Source: Schizochytrium sp. CCTCC M209059 (taxonomy: Eukaryota > Sar > Bigyra > Thraustochytrida > Thraustochytriidae). Taken from it: a stretch of 64,000 nt of DNA. The stretch lies in the NCBI GenBank assembly GCA_000818945.1, contig KN805382.1:251707-315706 (forward strand), in the 5' to 3' direction. The notes beneath the pieces were generated by a model. It was not told where the DNA came from. It was given only the letters and a program-made list of their open reading frames with translations, and did no database searches. Both the position numbers and the translations under genes were made by a program. Positions 39,139-48,845 of the stretch are shown here, one piece after another; within the stretch, counting starts at the first letter, position 1; each line of letters begins with the position of its first letter.

Positions 39139-40550
39139 GCTTTATTCTCGAGAGTGAACCAAGCGATGTCGAAGCCATTCGCATCACGCTGCCGAATGGC
39201 GTCGTCGTCGAGACCGAGCTCGAGATCAACCTCTGGCTCCTGACGGACTCTTATAAAGAGCTCGTCGTGGAAGCCGACGGAAGTATGCGAACAATCGAAA
39301 ATGCTGCTCCTCAGCGCGATTGCTACTTTCTGAGCAAGCGTGAAGCCAGTAGCAGGAGCAGCAGCAGCAGTAGCAGCAATAATGCCGTTGTGGCCATCTC
39401 GACATGTAGCGGCGTGCTGACGGGATCCATCCTCACCAAGGACGGGCAACGCTTTGAGCTGGAGCACAAGCTCGGCTCAGACTCGGCGCGCGCTCGAAAG
39501 CTGGGGGACCTTTATGGCAGCTTTGACATGGACCAGGTGTTGCAACAACCAGCCCCAACCTACATTAACGTGTCAACGGACGACGGCATCTTTACCAAAT
39601 CAGCATCAACCAGCGCCGCGTCGACGTCAAATGCCAATGCGCGTACAACGGAAGTCGGCACGAGCATCAGTGGTGATGAAGAGCTGTATATCGAGATTCT
39701 CATCGTGTCTGATGTCGAGCGGGTCTCAAGCTTCGCCAACGAAAGCGACCTCACGGCTGCGAACCTGCGCATCATGAACCAAGTCGCTGCATACTACGCG
39801 AGTGCGGACTGGTCTGGGGTCAACATCAATATTGGACTTTCTGGTCAAATTCTACTCACAACAGATGTCTTTGGGGTGGACGCTGATACGAATGGGGAGA
39901 CAAACGTTACGGAGCTTCTCAGCGCGTTTAACGAGTATCGCTGGAACAACTTGGACAGCCTTCCGTCGCACGACACAATGCATCTTCTCTCGGGAACGGA
40001 TTTCAGCGAGTCCGTTGTCGGGCTGGCGTATTTGGGCTCAGTCTGCGACGAGGATACATTCTGTTCCCAGGTTGATGATTCCGAATGCCTTTCTGCGACG
40101 GGCGGGTGCTGCAGCACTTTGCCATGGAATGGTTGCTGTATTCGCCGCGCTGCCGCGATTTCCCAAATGATTGTTGGCTTTGAGCTTCTTGGCGCAGAAA
40201 CCGTGGCACACGAAACGGGCCATCAGCTTGGCTTTGTGCACGATGGTACGTCAGGTGCTGGCGATTGCGCAACTTCAGGCTCGGTGATGGCGAGTGTCGT
40301 GGACACATCAGCCGATCTTGCTAGTCAAACCTTCAGCTCATGCTCAATTGCAACCTTTATTGAGACCTTTGAAACTTCAGAGGAGGCCTCGGGCTACCAT
40401 CCCTACGAGTGCCTGACAAATGTTCCGTCAAGCGTTTTGTCTGGCAACGAAACCTCCAACCCCTCGAGCTCGCCCAAAGCATTCTCGACACTCAGTGCGG
40501 GATCTTTTGCTGCGGGCCTGGCGTCCATGCTTTGGCTGCGTGCTGTGTGA
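39139..40550 (+). CDS. metzincin metalloprotease (M12B-like), 5' end not resolved
   Basis: The frame is open from before 39036 but has no ATG after an in-frame TGA at 38994-38996; a T-rich acceptor ending CAAG at 39138 and a possible donor AAAGAG|GTAGGT at 39073 suggest an upstream signal-peptide exon that I could not place. About 470 aa are visible. A prodomain-like beta-rich region precedes the catalytic domain. The zinc site HETGHQLGFVHD (40207-40242) is the metzincin HExxHxxGxxHD, and SGSVMAS supplies the Met-turn, which fits reprolysin/adamalysin-type (M12B) proteases. Cysteines are numerous around the active site. The C-terminus has a Ser/Pro-rich stretch and a hydrophobic tail, a plausible GPI signal. 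Probably a secreted or surface protease. Confidence 0.8.
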
Positions 40551-41408
40551 TGTGTACATTCATGACAAGTGTGGTTGGCGAAACAGCGATTGATACCCGC
40601 TAGGGCATACTTACGTTACGAAGACCTCTGTTTTTGGAAAACTAAAGAAGACATACGAGACTTTGCGCTTTTTCAGATCATGGACGGACGGGAGGCTGCT
40701 TAAGACGAGTCGTCTTATACACCGTGCTACGTGAGCGAGAAATTGATAGAATAAACTTGGGATGTTATAAGGTAGGCCCATGAGGAGGACGTTCGAATGC
40801 CCTATGCCTAGGCTGTCGAGTCAGATTCTCTGAACCTGTGACTGTGGAACGAGAGACGAGTTCATATAAACTTGTTGGATGGACCACAATAAGGAACGGA
40901 CTTACCTTAAGACCTGATGTCAGGCGGGAAGCTGCTCTAAGAGAGACGGATTTTCGATGATCTATATCGAAGGGGCACGACGCAGGAACAACGCATCGAT
41001 TCGTGTGCATTGGGTGTACAGCCGATGATATGAGTCTAATTATAGACGTACGTAGCAAAGATGACCCAGGGTCGCGACCTGGGACCACTGAGCCGAATAG
41101 TTTAGCAGCGACCAAGGTCAATGCCAGAAGCCAGCAGAACCGAAACATACCCGAATTCACCAAACATGGAAGCTTACTCCGAGCAGCGAGGTGGGAAGCT
41201 TTCAGTCCACTTTCCCGTTTCGTGCTAGCCACAAAGCGGGGATTCTTTTACATTCAGTGAAATCAAGTTCTACTTTGCATTCTGTTGTTCTCTGAGGCAA
41301 TTACCGTCAACTAATACTGCCTACACTTGTGTTTTAAAGGCTGCCCAAGCAAGTAACAGTGGAGGCCTATGTACGTTTTGCTGCGTTTTTATTATATTCT
41401 ACGAAAGA
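40551..41408. other. intergenic region with one weak small-protein candidate
   Basis: 858 bp between the protease and the cyclic-nucleotide-binding protein gene. One minus-strand frame could encode a small secreted protein; otherwise nothing is recognised. Confidence 0.4.
40765..41148 (-). CDS. possible small secreted protein
   Basis: A 127-aa frame from the ATG at 41148 begins MFRFCWLLALTLVAAKLFG, a convincing signal peptide. The remainder has few cysteines and no recognised domain. A GTACGT donor-like site after codon 31 could mean the frame is the first exon of a spliced gene. Support is limited to the signal peptide. Confidence 0.22.
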   Translation of the reverse strand: MFRFCWLLALTLVAAKLFGSVVPGRDPGSSLLRTSIIRLISSAVHPMHTNRCVVPASCPFDIDHRKSVSLRAASRLTSGLKVSPFLIVVHPTSLYELVSRSTVTGSENLTRQPRHRAFERPPHGPTL

Positions 41409-43487
41409 CTACCTCAGAATCCGAGTATGCAACGACGGAAGAGCCGTGGTACTCTGCGACGCAGAGACGTGCCGAGTTTTCCCGGTCGCTCTAGGTTTAG
41501 GCAACGCCTTTCCAGGCGCCCGAGACGGAAGAACGGCGCTTGCGTTGGTCAAAAGTGGGGCCGACTGCGAATGTCTGACGACGCGAGGGCGGTGTTGCGT
41601 GTTATTGACCCCCTGAGCTTGCAATCGCCGCTGCTGCGCGCGTCGCAAGTAGGCTGGCCCAAAGGCGGCGCGTTTGAGAAGCTCGTATTCGCGCTCGAGG
41701 CGTTGCGTGTGTTCGTGTTCTGCAAGAATCTCCTCGTCGCTCGTAAATAGAGCGTCGTGGCGCTGTTTGATATCTTGGACCATCCGAGTCGAAAACATTT
41801 CGTGTAGATTTTCCTTGGGGAGGCACAGTAGCGTTGTCATGCGCGTCGCTGTCACGGTTGTACGACGCTTGAAGTATCCAATGAGCGCTTCCTCGCCAAA
41901 GTAGGTTCCGGAACGCAGCTCCGCAAGCTTGACTGACTTAACCATTCGTGTCTCGCGTTGTTCGTGTTCGATACCGCGGAGGTTGGCTGCACGATCTCCC
42001 GACAGTGCCTTGGGCCATCGGTTTGTGTGCACACGGGAAACTTCGCGCTCTGCGTCGCATGTACCCTGGTACACAAAGAAGAGGTCCCCGGCAGGATCGC
42101 CCGTTCGCTGTATGACATCTCCGGGCCGATATCGACGTTCGACGAGAAGAGGCGCAACCTGATTGACCCTGTGCTTGCTCCACCCGCGGAACAAGGGAAG
42201 TTGGGTCTGCAGAAACTTGCTCAGACGCGCATGCTGAGACTGTAAGTGTACCTTGGTGGTGGTGCGGCAGTCTTGGCCGCTCAGCGCGAGGAGAACAATA
42301 TCTGGTGCGGAAACGGCTGTCTCCTCCGTGCTCACAAGAGGCGAGCGCCGCATGCTAGCGTGCATGGAGGAGGGCCCTGCTCCTGCAGGACTCTCTTCTG
42401 CTCCAGGTGATTTATCTGCTGCCTTGGTATCGCTCGAGCCGCTGCATGCAGTATCGTCAGCAACGCAGCGCGCCTCGTAGCGGTTTGTTCGATCCAGGTC
42501 GAGACTCAAGGCTTCAATTCCGCAACATTCTCCTCGCCGAAGTTTGCGCGTAAAGGTTGCGCCAAGCTGTATTTCGTCATGCCGCCGTTCGTCTCCCGCC
42601 GCTGCAGAAGGCCTGCGTCGGAGCTCCACGCACCCACGCAGGATAAAATAGACGACATTCGCGGCCTCGTTTTGCTCGAAGAGCGTCGTGCCTGGTGGGT
42701 GACGCGAGATGTGCATGAACTTGGTCAGGCCGCGGCAGAGGTCGGGTGACATATCTTTGAATGCAGAACACCTTTGTATAAAGCGCACAGTCGTATCAAT
42801 GTCCATGGAGGTACGTAGCTTGACTTCTTTGTCCATTCCGAACAAGACAAGATCTTCGAGCTCGATTGGCTTCGAGGAATACCGAGGGAAAACGCATTGA
42901 AAGTCTTCGCGACGTGAGAGCCATTCAGGGAATACGGACTCTTCATTTTGTGCTTCGTCCAGCGCTGTGCGAAGCGATTCGAGTTCTGCATAGCGTTTTG
43001 CTGCTTGTTTGCGCTGTTTTGATGTGATTTGAGGTGGCTGCTGTCCTTGCGCTTGCTCATGTTGCTGCTCCTGCAGCAGCTGTGAATTCGGCTTTTGCTT
43101 GTTTGTGTAGCATTCGTCATGCTCTAGAGCCTTGAGAAGGGCAAACTTCTCACGGACTTTTGCCTTTTGGATTTCGATCTCGCGCATAATGACTGCACGC
43201 CTAGGCACCACGAGCGAATCACCCGATGCTGGATGGCCACTCATAACTGTAGCTTCGCTTTCGCGTGACCTTAGCAAAAGGCGTTGCTCCTCGACGCCTG
43301 TGCGAGACGCAGTGACGATTGACATTTCTGATGCATTGTCGGGTTGGTCTGCTTCTCTTTTGGTGGCGTTGCAATCGTGTTCAACTTCAGGTTTGGTTTG
43401 GTCCCCCTCGCTGGTTGTGCCGTGTGGTGCGTCCTTGGAGTCTTGCGCGATCTCGCCGCCGCTGGCGTCTTCGGCGGCCATGGTCAT
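41409..43487 (-). CDS. protein with two cyclic-nucleotide-binding domains
   Basis: Predicted 692 aa from the ATG at 43487 (MTMAAEDASGG); an alternative ATG is at 43481. The N-terminal 230 residues are acidic and Gln-rich with a coiled coil. Two cyclic-nucleotide-binding (CNB) folds follow: about 236-380 (FIQRCSAFKDMSPDLCRGL, then PPGTTLFEQNEAANVVYFIL) and about 424-575 (FLQTQLPLFRGWSKHRVNQV, then RPGDVIQRTGDPAGDLFFVY, YFGEEALIG, RRTTVTATRMTTLLCL). The second keeps GEEAL and an R-rich turn reminiscent of the phosphate-binding cassette; the first is interrupted by a Ser/Ala insert. The C-terminus is basic and Ser-rich. No kinase or channel segment is present, so it resembles stand-alone CNB proteins of protists, whose roles are mostly unknown. 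Confidence 0.85.
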   Translation of the reverse strand: MTMAAEDASGGEIAQDSKDAPHGTTSEGDQTKPEVEHDCNATKREADQPDNASEMSIVTASRTGVEEQRLLLRSRESEATVMSGHPASGDSLVVPRRAVIMREIEIQKAKVREKFALLKALEHDECYTNKQKPNSQLLQEQQHEQAQGQQPPQITSKQRKQAAKRYAELESLRTALDEAQNEESVFPEWLSRREDFQCVFPRYSSKPIELEDLVLFGMDKEVKLRTSMDIDTTVRFIQRCSAFKDMSPDLCRGLTKFMHISRHPPGTTLFEQNEAANVVYFILRGCVELRRRPSAAAGDERRHDEIQLGATFTRKLRRGECCGIEALSLDLDRTNRYEARCVADDTACSGSSDTKAADKSPGAEESPAGAGPSSMHASMRRSPLVSTEETAVSAPDIVLLALSGQDCRTTTKVHLQSQHARLSKFLQTQLPLFRGWSKHRVNQVAPLLVERRYRPGDVIQRTGDPAGDLFFVYQGTCDAEREVSRVHTNRWPKALSGDRAANLRGIEHEQRETRMVKSVKLAELRSGTYFGEEALIGYFKRRTTVTATRMTTLLCLPKENLHEMFSTRMVQDIKQRHDALFTSDEEILAEHEHTQRLEREYELLKRAAFGPAYLRRAQQRRLQAQGVNNTQHRPRVVRHSQSAPLLTNASAVLPSRAPGKALPKPRATGKTRHVSASQSTTALPSLHTRILR

Positions 43488-43494
43488 GCTTCCG

Positions 43495-43518
43495 CCCCCC
43501 CCCCCCCCCCCCCCCCTG
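43495..43518. repeat. uninterrupted C24 homopolymer
   Basis: A run of about 24 C on the plus strand (G on the coding strand) lies 8 bp upstream of the start codon of the cyclic-nucleotide-binding protein. It would lie in the 5' UTR; the exact length may be uncertain in the assembly. Confidence 0.9.
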
Positions 43519-44287
43519 GCCCCAAAGGGTGTCGGGCGCCCTATTTCCACGTGTGCGTGTGTGCGTGCGTGCGGTACAGCTCAGAGAAATCGAGACACGT
43601 GACAGAGATGTGGTCACCTAGCTCACCTATTCTACCGCTTGCAAAGAGCTTTCTGTTATTATAAGAAAGAGGCAAGAGATGTTAGTAGATAGATGGCCTT
43701 GTGCGGCTGAGAACTGCACTGTATTGCTGCACCGAAACTCATCAACGGATCGTTTCCAGGAACGTTCACGGAACCGTTGCCAAACGGTGGTAGTAATAGT
43801 ATGACGGATGGGATGGGATGGGATAGACGGCAGAGGCCAGCAGCCTCAAATAATTCAAGACCTACTCTGCTGTGCAATAAGAATTGGACTCTGCTTCGTA
43901 CCCTGGGCTCAAAAAGTAGAGGCACCGCCAGCGAAGCGGACGGATACATGCAAGGTGGCCGAGGCTATGAGAAGAGTCAATGGCCCCAACCCGACCCAAA
44001 CAGAGTCTCATTTTTGGTCATTTGCAAGCAGCTGCAGATGCGAGATCACTGACGGCAACTTGAAGGATGACGCTATTTTCTTTCCTAATGAAGAGGATCT
44101 AAAAAAACGATAAAGCATATATCCACTTGTAGGTATTTGCAAGCTCTCACTTTATTATAAAAAGCAAGAAGGCAAGAAAAGCGGAGAAGAAGATTATTCA
44201 ATGAGCCCTTTTCATGTAGCCTCGTCTCCATGTGGAATCTAAGATGCTTGTGCCTAGAAGCAGTGACGCAGCGACGAAGTGAACTGC
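43519..44287. other. intergenic region
   Basis: About 770 bp with a GGATG microsatellite near 43805-43826. No gene or RNA recognised. Confidence 0.4.
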
Positions 44288-45018
44288 TTAGAACTTGTAC
44301 ACCTGATCCTTGTTGTAGCCGAGCTTCTCGCAGAGACCACCAACTTCGCCCTGGTCCGTCTTGGAGGCCTTGGGACCAGAAACGTGATCCATGAGGCCCT
44401 TGGGTCCGCAGACAAGAATCTTGCAGTCATCATTCGGGGTCGGAAGGTGCTCGCGAATCATTTCCTTGGTGACAAAACCCTCGCCACCCTTCCACTTGGA
44501 AGGCGGCTTGTCGAGAGTGTAGTAGACCTTGAAGGAGGGGTACAGGTACTGGAGGGCTTCAAGCTCGTCGCGGAGGAGAATGTCCTTCTCGGTCACATTG
44601 GCAAAGATCATGCTAATCTCGGTGTTGTCGTCAGGGTTGCTAAGGACCTCGCGAATGACCTGAAGCATTGGGGTGATACCGGTGCCACCAGCAACCATGC
44701 CAATCTTCTTGACCATGTTCTTCTTGTAAGGAATCTTGGGGAAGGGTCCCTTCATCTTCAGCTCATCGCCAGGCTTGAGCGAGTCGATGTGGCGAGACAT
44801 GACGCCGCCGGGCTGGGGGTAGACCTTGACGAGCTATGTTGTGAAACAAAAGGTGAGTTCCAAGGTTGGCTAAAGTTAGTTCGCATGAACAACAATTCAG
44901 GCCAGCAAAGACCTTCTTCGCTTCAAAACAAAAAAGAAGAGGCACGCGCGATACTTTGTTGCAGTGCGAACCGTGTATCAATATCACAAACTGCATATAT
45001 GAATAACAGGCAACCAAG

Positions 45019-45054
<36 letters not shown>

Positions 45055-45598
45055 CAACCAAGCAGGCAACCAAGCAGGCGCAAAGGCACGTTCGGTGCTC
45101 TAGCTATAGGAAAGCCAAACTGCAAGAACTTACGAGATCAATGTAGCCACGCTGATGGTTGAGGGAGACGGGGGTGTAGGGGCGAATGACATTCTTGCCA
45201 TCAATGTTGGCTTTGGCAACGAGGCAGCTTGCCACCGAAAGTCCGGCCTCGTGCTGATCGCTGGGAAGGGCGAAGCGGAGCAGCTTGGTGTTGTGAGAGA
45301 CCTGCTCGACGGAGAGCAGCTTGAAGCTGCGGAACTCCTTGGGCGAAAGTGCCTGCTTGAGGTCGCTCGTTTCTGGCGCGGCCTCTTCGGTCTGGGTCCA
45401 AGAGGGCGCAGCAAGGGCTGCGCCAAGAGTGCCAACAGCCGCAAAGGCGCCCGCAGCTGCAAAAAGGCGCTGGCGCTGCTGCTGCTTGCTCACAAGGGTC
45501 GTCATCGCAGGCCGAGACGAGGTGGACATGGGCCGCGCAAGGAGACCGCCATGCCGGCTTACACGCAGGCCTGCGCGCAGCGCAAGGGTAGCGCTCAT
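44288..45598 (-). CDS. NADH-cytochrome b5 reductase, mitochondrial type
   Basis: Exons 45134-45598 and 44288-44833, separated by a 300-bp GT-AG intron in phase 0, give 336 aa. The N-terminus is Arg/Ser-rich like a mitochondrial presequence, followed by a hydrophobic helix (LFAAAGAFAAVGTLGAALAA), the layout of Mcr1-type enzymes anchored in the outer membrane or intermembrane space. The FAD site RPYTPVS is near residue 141, KVYPQPGGVMSRHIDSL binds the isoalloxazine region, GMVAGGTGITPM starts the NADH domain and LVCGPKGLMDHV closes it. The enzyme passes electrons from NADH to cytochrome b5. The intron contains a GGCA tetranucleotide array. Confidence 0.93.
45019..45074. repeat. GGCA tetranucleotide repeat in an intron
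   Basis: About ten GGCA units with flanking CAACCAAGCAGG variants inside the single intron of the cytochrome b5 reductase gene. Confidence 0.9.
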
Positions 45599-45638
45599 CC
45601 TTTTCTGCCTTTCTTCTCCCTCTCTCGCTCTCTCGCTT

Positions 45639-45662
45639 GCTTGCTTGCTTGCTTGCTTGCTC
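45639..45662. repeat. TTGC tetranucleotide repeat
   Basis: Six perfect TTGC units just upstream of the cytochrome b5 reductase start codon. Confidence 0.9.
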
Positions 45663-47660
45663 GCTCCTTTTACAAAGCGCGGTCAAGTTGCTGGTTTGGT
45701 TTGGCTGCCGGGCTTCCGTCGACTGACTGACAAGCAGCGTTCGCGGTGGTGCGGCGCCAACCCATTTGTATCTTTTCCTTTTTCCTGTCTCACTTTCAGT
45801 CAGCCCTGATACATTTATACGCACAGAGAGAGAGCGGTGGTAGTTTGCGTTTGTCGATCAGCCAGCCAGCCATGCCAGCAGCCATTCTAGAGAATAGGAG
45901 GGAGGGGCCAGCAGCCCCAACATTGGAGTCCTCTCCTCCGCCTTCCTCCTGCTCGCCTATGTGTGCTGATAGCTAGTCAGCTATCTATCTCTTCCTGCCC
46001 GGGCTGAGGCGACGTTACCCCGAACTGGAATCGCAACAAACGCTCGCGGGCATAGGGAGAGAGAGCAAAGAGACAGGAAATTTGGTCTCTTCAAGAGAAT
46101 AAATAGAGAGAAGGGGGGCCACGTAGAAAGAAAAAATGAACCTTGCATGCAAATGCGAAAGTTTCCTTTGCCTCTCCATTCAGTCCTTCGATCATCAATC
46201 ATCAAACGAGTGCGTCTGTGCGTACGTTGGATCGAGGGAGCCAGAGACGCAGGCAGAGTCAGCCTGACCCGGACGAAAAAGATATTATTTCCTTTTTTCT
46301 TGCTGTCTGTCCTATGTCACCATCAGGCCTTTCACAATGAGTGGTTAGTTGCAGGCTCTCCTTTCAAATTGCGCGCGCTCGGGTGAATCGCTCACAGTCG
46401 GTCGATCAGTCAGTCGATTAAGTGAAGCCAAACTCCCTACACTTTTTCAATTCTTTGTTCGTATCAGTCTGCTTTTTAGACAATGTGATGAGTCGACGCA
46501 ACACAACAAGCATGAACTTTCCTTTCAGGCTAGGCCTGGCCTGGGTAGGAATCATTGGGAGGAGTAAATGCATCTTTCTACGTGTTGAAATGAGTCAAAC
46601 AGATTGCAAAAACGGATTGATTCGGTGGGTTGGCTGGCTTGATATTCTCGCTACCTTTGAGGTTCGTCAAGAGGATGTAGTGGAGACTTTGTTGATCACA
46701 CATCCCTTGGCTCATGCTGCGAGCGCTCTTAGACAAACATACTTGTCTTGGTGTCGCATGAACTCAATGAATTAGCGGCTGATAGTGTTGTAGTTGCCAG
46801 CCATGCCATATAGAAGCAAGTCTTCCCATACATGCAAGGCAAGATTGACTCCACCGCTTCTGAGGCGCTGCTGTCTGTCTGTCTACTCTCGTCACGTCCC
46901 TTTCCCACAATAAACAACTACTTATCACTACCTTCACTTCTTTCTTCTTCTATCTATCTATCTAATTAGTGAGAAATAATCGGTTGCTCGAATGGGTCTA
47001 TTCAATGTTGGAATCATTGAATGCACTGTCGAGCGGAATCTTTCAGAAAACAAGGAAAGGTGTGAGAGAGTCTTGCGCAACGCGCCGCTTGCCATTAGTG
47101 GCTGGCTGGCAACGCGATCATAAGTGATCATGGACTGCTCCTTACTGCCTGCCTGCCTTGTCTGCAAATGAATAAATAAATAAACAAGGCCGGCACTCCA
47201 CCCACCAGAGAAGGCGAGTCGTGCACAGCAGGTAATGAATGATACTTTCTTTTGCAGACGTGGCCGCCGGTTGAAAGATACTCTTTTGATTGAATGAAAA
47301 ACAAGCTGAACAACTTTGAAGAGCACACATACACAGCACACACAATAAAATGAAGAACAGGCAATGAATTGTATTCCATTCATTCATAAGGTAACTAAGT
47401 ACCTGACTCTCTATTCTATCTATCCAGGAAGGCAGCAAAACGCCCAGATATTTTCGCTCGTCTTTTTGTATTTCCTCAGGGATCGGACTATAGGCGTACA
47501 ACGTAAATAAGAATAGTGAGAGACCCCAAAAGACACTCCCTTCATCACTCGCTTTTCAATATTTCTTCCTGCATTTTGTCGTCCACTGAAGAGAACTCGC
47601 TTGACCGCAGATTTTTTGAAATGCGAAGCAAACTCTCAGCTTCTTTCTAATCTTGGAGTG

Positions 47661-47786
47661 GTCGCGCCCGGCGAAGCCCGAACAATTCGGGGTCGGCGCG
47701 CGTGTACGTGTCAAACGACTCGTACACGCTAAGCAGGGGGCGAACGTGATATGTTCACGTCCGAAAACTTAGATTCTTAATAGAAT
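47661..47786. ncRNA. candidate structured RNA: contiguous hairpins
   Basis: Hairpin A: CCCGAA (47677-47682) pairs with TTCGGG (47686-47691), stacked on an outer stem 47663-47672 with 47692-47702 (ten pairs, one bulged C, one G-T). Hairpin B: CGTGTACG (47701-47708) with CGTACACG (47721-47728). Hairpin C: ACGTGA (47744-47749) with TCACGT (47755-47760), enclosed by CTAAG (47729-47733) and CTTAG (47768-47772). Hairpin D: ATTCT (47773-47777) with AGAAT (47782-47786). They abut with hardly any unpaired bases. No known RNA family was recognised; a conserved core motif is not apparent. Confidence 0.35.
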
Positions 47787-48530
47787 ACTCTTCGCGTCCT
47801 TGCACGCGGGGAGGCGGGAGCTTTCGCGCCCCTCGGTCTCCGTCGCGTAGCGAAGGCTCGCGGTGGCTCGCTTTCGTGTGCACCCGAAAGCGGCTGCTGC
47901 GTAGAAAAGAGAGAAATCAGAGATTCCTGATGGATGTCTCTTCGAATCGAATTTCTCTCCGGCGCCGACGGCCGGCTCGGGCCGCGCGGGCAAGCAGGCG
48001 TCCCCGTTGCCAGCGCGCGGCCAACTCAGCGCGCACAGGCAGACGGGCGTCCCCGTCACCTGTGCGCAGCTGGGCCGCCGGCGCTCACGCAGCCGTCTAG
48101 TCGCGCAGAAGGAGCGGGGTCTCAGATGCGACTGTAGCGGGTGAGGAGGAAGTAAGATAGGTGATTGATTTATGTGATATGAAGCTAGGAATTTTCTCTC
48201 TCTTTCCTCATAGAGGACGTGACAAAGGCCAGGACTATATTGCGCCATGATGAGGCTTGGACATCTATCTTTCATGTGCGCAGTCAGGACCCGGAAGTCC
48301 GGCAGCTTAATCGATTCAACATTCGACCAGGGAGTCGTGCTCAACCTTTCGTGGTGAATGCGTGCGCTTGAATCTTTCACTGCACGTTTGCCAATGTGCG
48401 AATCAGTTGTCGTTACTTTCATTCTTGTGATCTTGCGATTTGCGCTTAATGATATTATATTAGAACGCGTGTGCTGATTCCTGCGAGAGACCGGACGGGC
48501 AAATCGATTCCCTTGGTTCTTTAACGGTTA

Positions 48531-48553
48531 GACTTCGTGACAAGCACGAAGTC
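48531..48553. repeat. perfect 9-bp hairpin, tRNA-like context
   Basis: GACTTCGTG and CACGAAGTC are separated by five bases. It is preceded by TTAACGGTTA and followed by GTTGTGATTCCCGC, vaguely like the D- and T-arms of a tRNA, but no acceptor stem can be formed. Confidence 0.45.
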
Positions 48554-48599
48554 GTTGTGTTGTGATTCCCGCGCTCGGTTAGGTACTGGTAGGTGAGCG

Positions 48600-48845
48600 A
48601 GGCGCGGAAATGTTGATAAAATTTACTTTAATAATATTATTTAATGGAATCATATAGAATGTAGGGAAAATAATAATTTTTAATCAAATTTACCGAAATA
48701 GATCAAGTGCTTCCAAAATTTATATAGTTTTTTGGAATTTATTTAGGCAATCATACATAATTTATGTATATTATTATTAAATATTCTTGAAATTTAAAGA
48801 CTTGCAGAAACATCTGGGGCGTTTTTCAAAAACTTACATATTAAT
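48600..48845. other. AT-rich island
   Basis: About 240 bp of roughly 80 percent A+T rich in ATTA/TAAT and AATTTA strings, with sharp boundaries against GC-richer sequence. No coding frame. Confidence 0.85.

Noticed and set aside
47729..47772. Hammerhead ribozyme
   Set aside because: CCGAAAAC near the closing stem resembles part of the core, but the CTGATGA strand is absent.
47769..48422. 217-codon minus-strand frame
   Set aside because: Crosses the GC-rich patch and part of the hairpin cluster; no domain and biased composition.
48600..48845. Retrotransposon or LTR remnant
   Set aside because: No terminal repeats, polyprotein fragments or target-site duplication could be seen.
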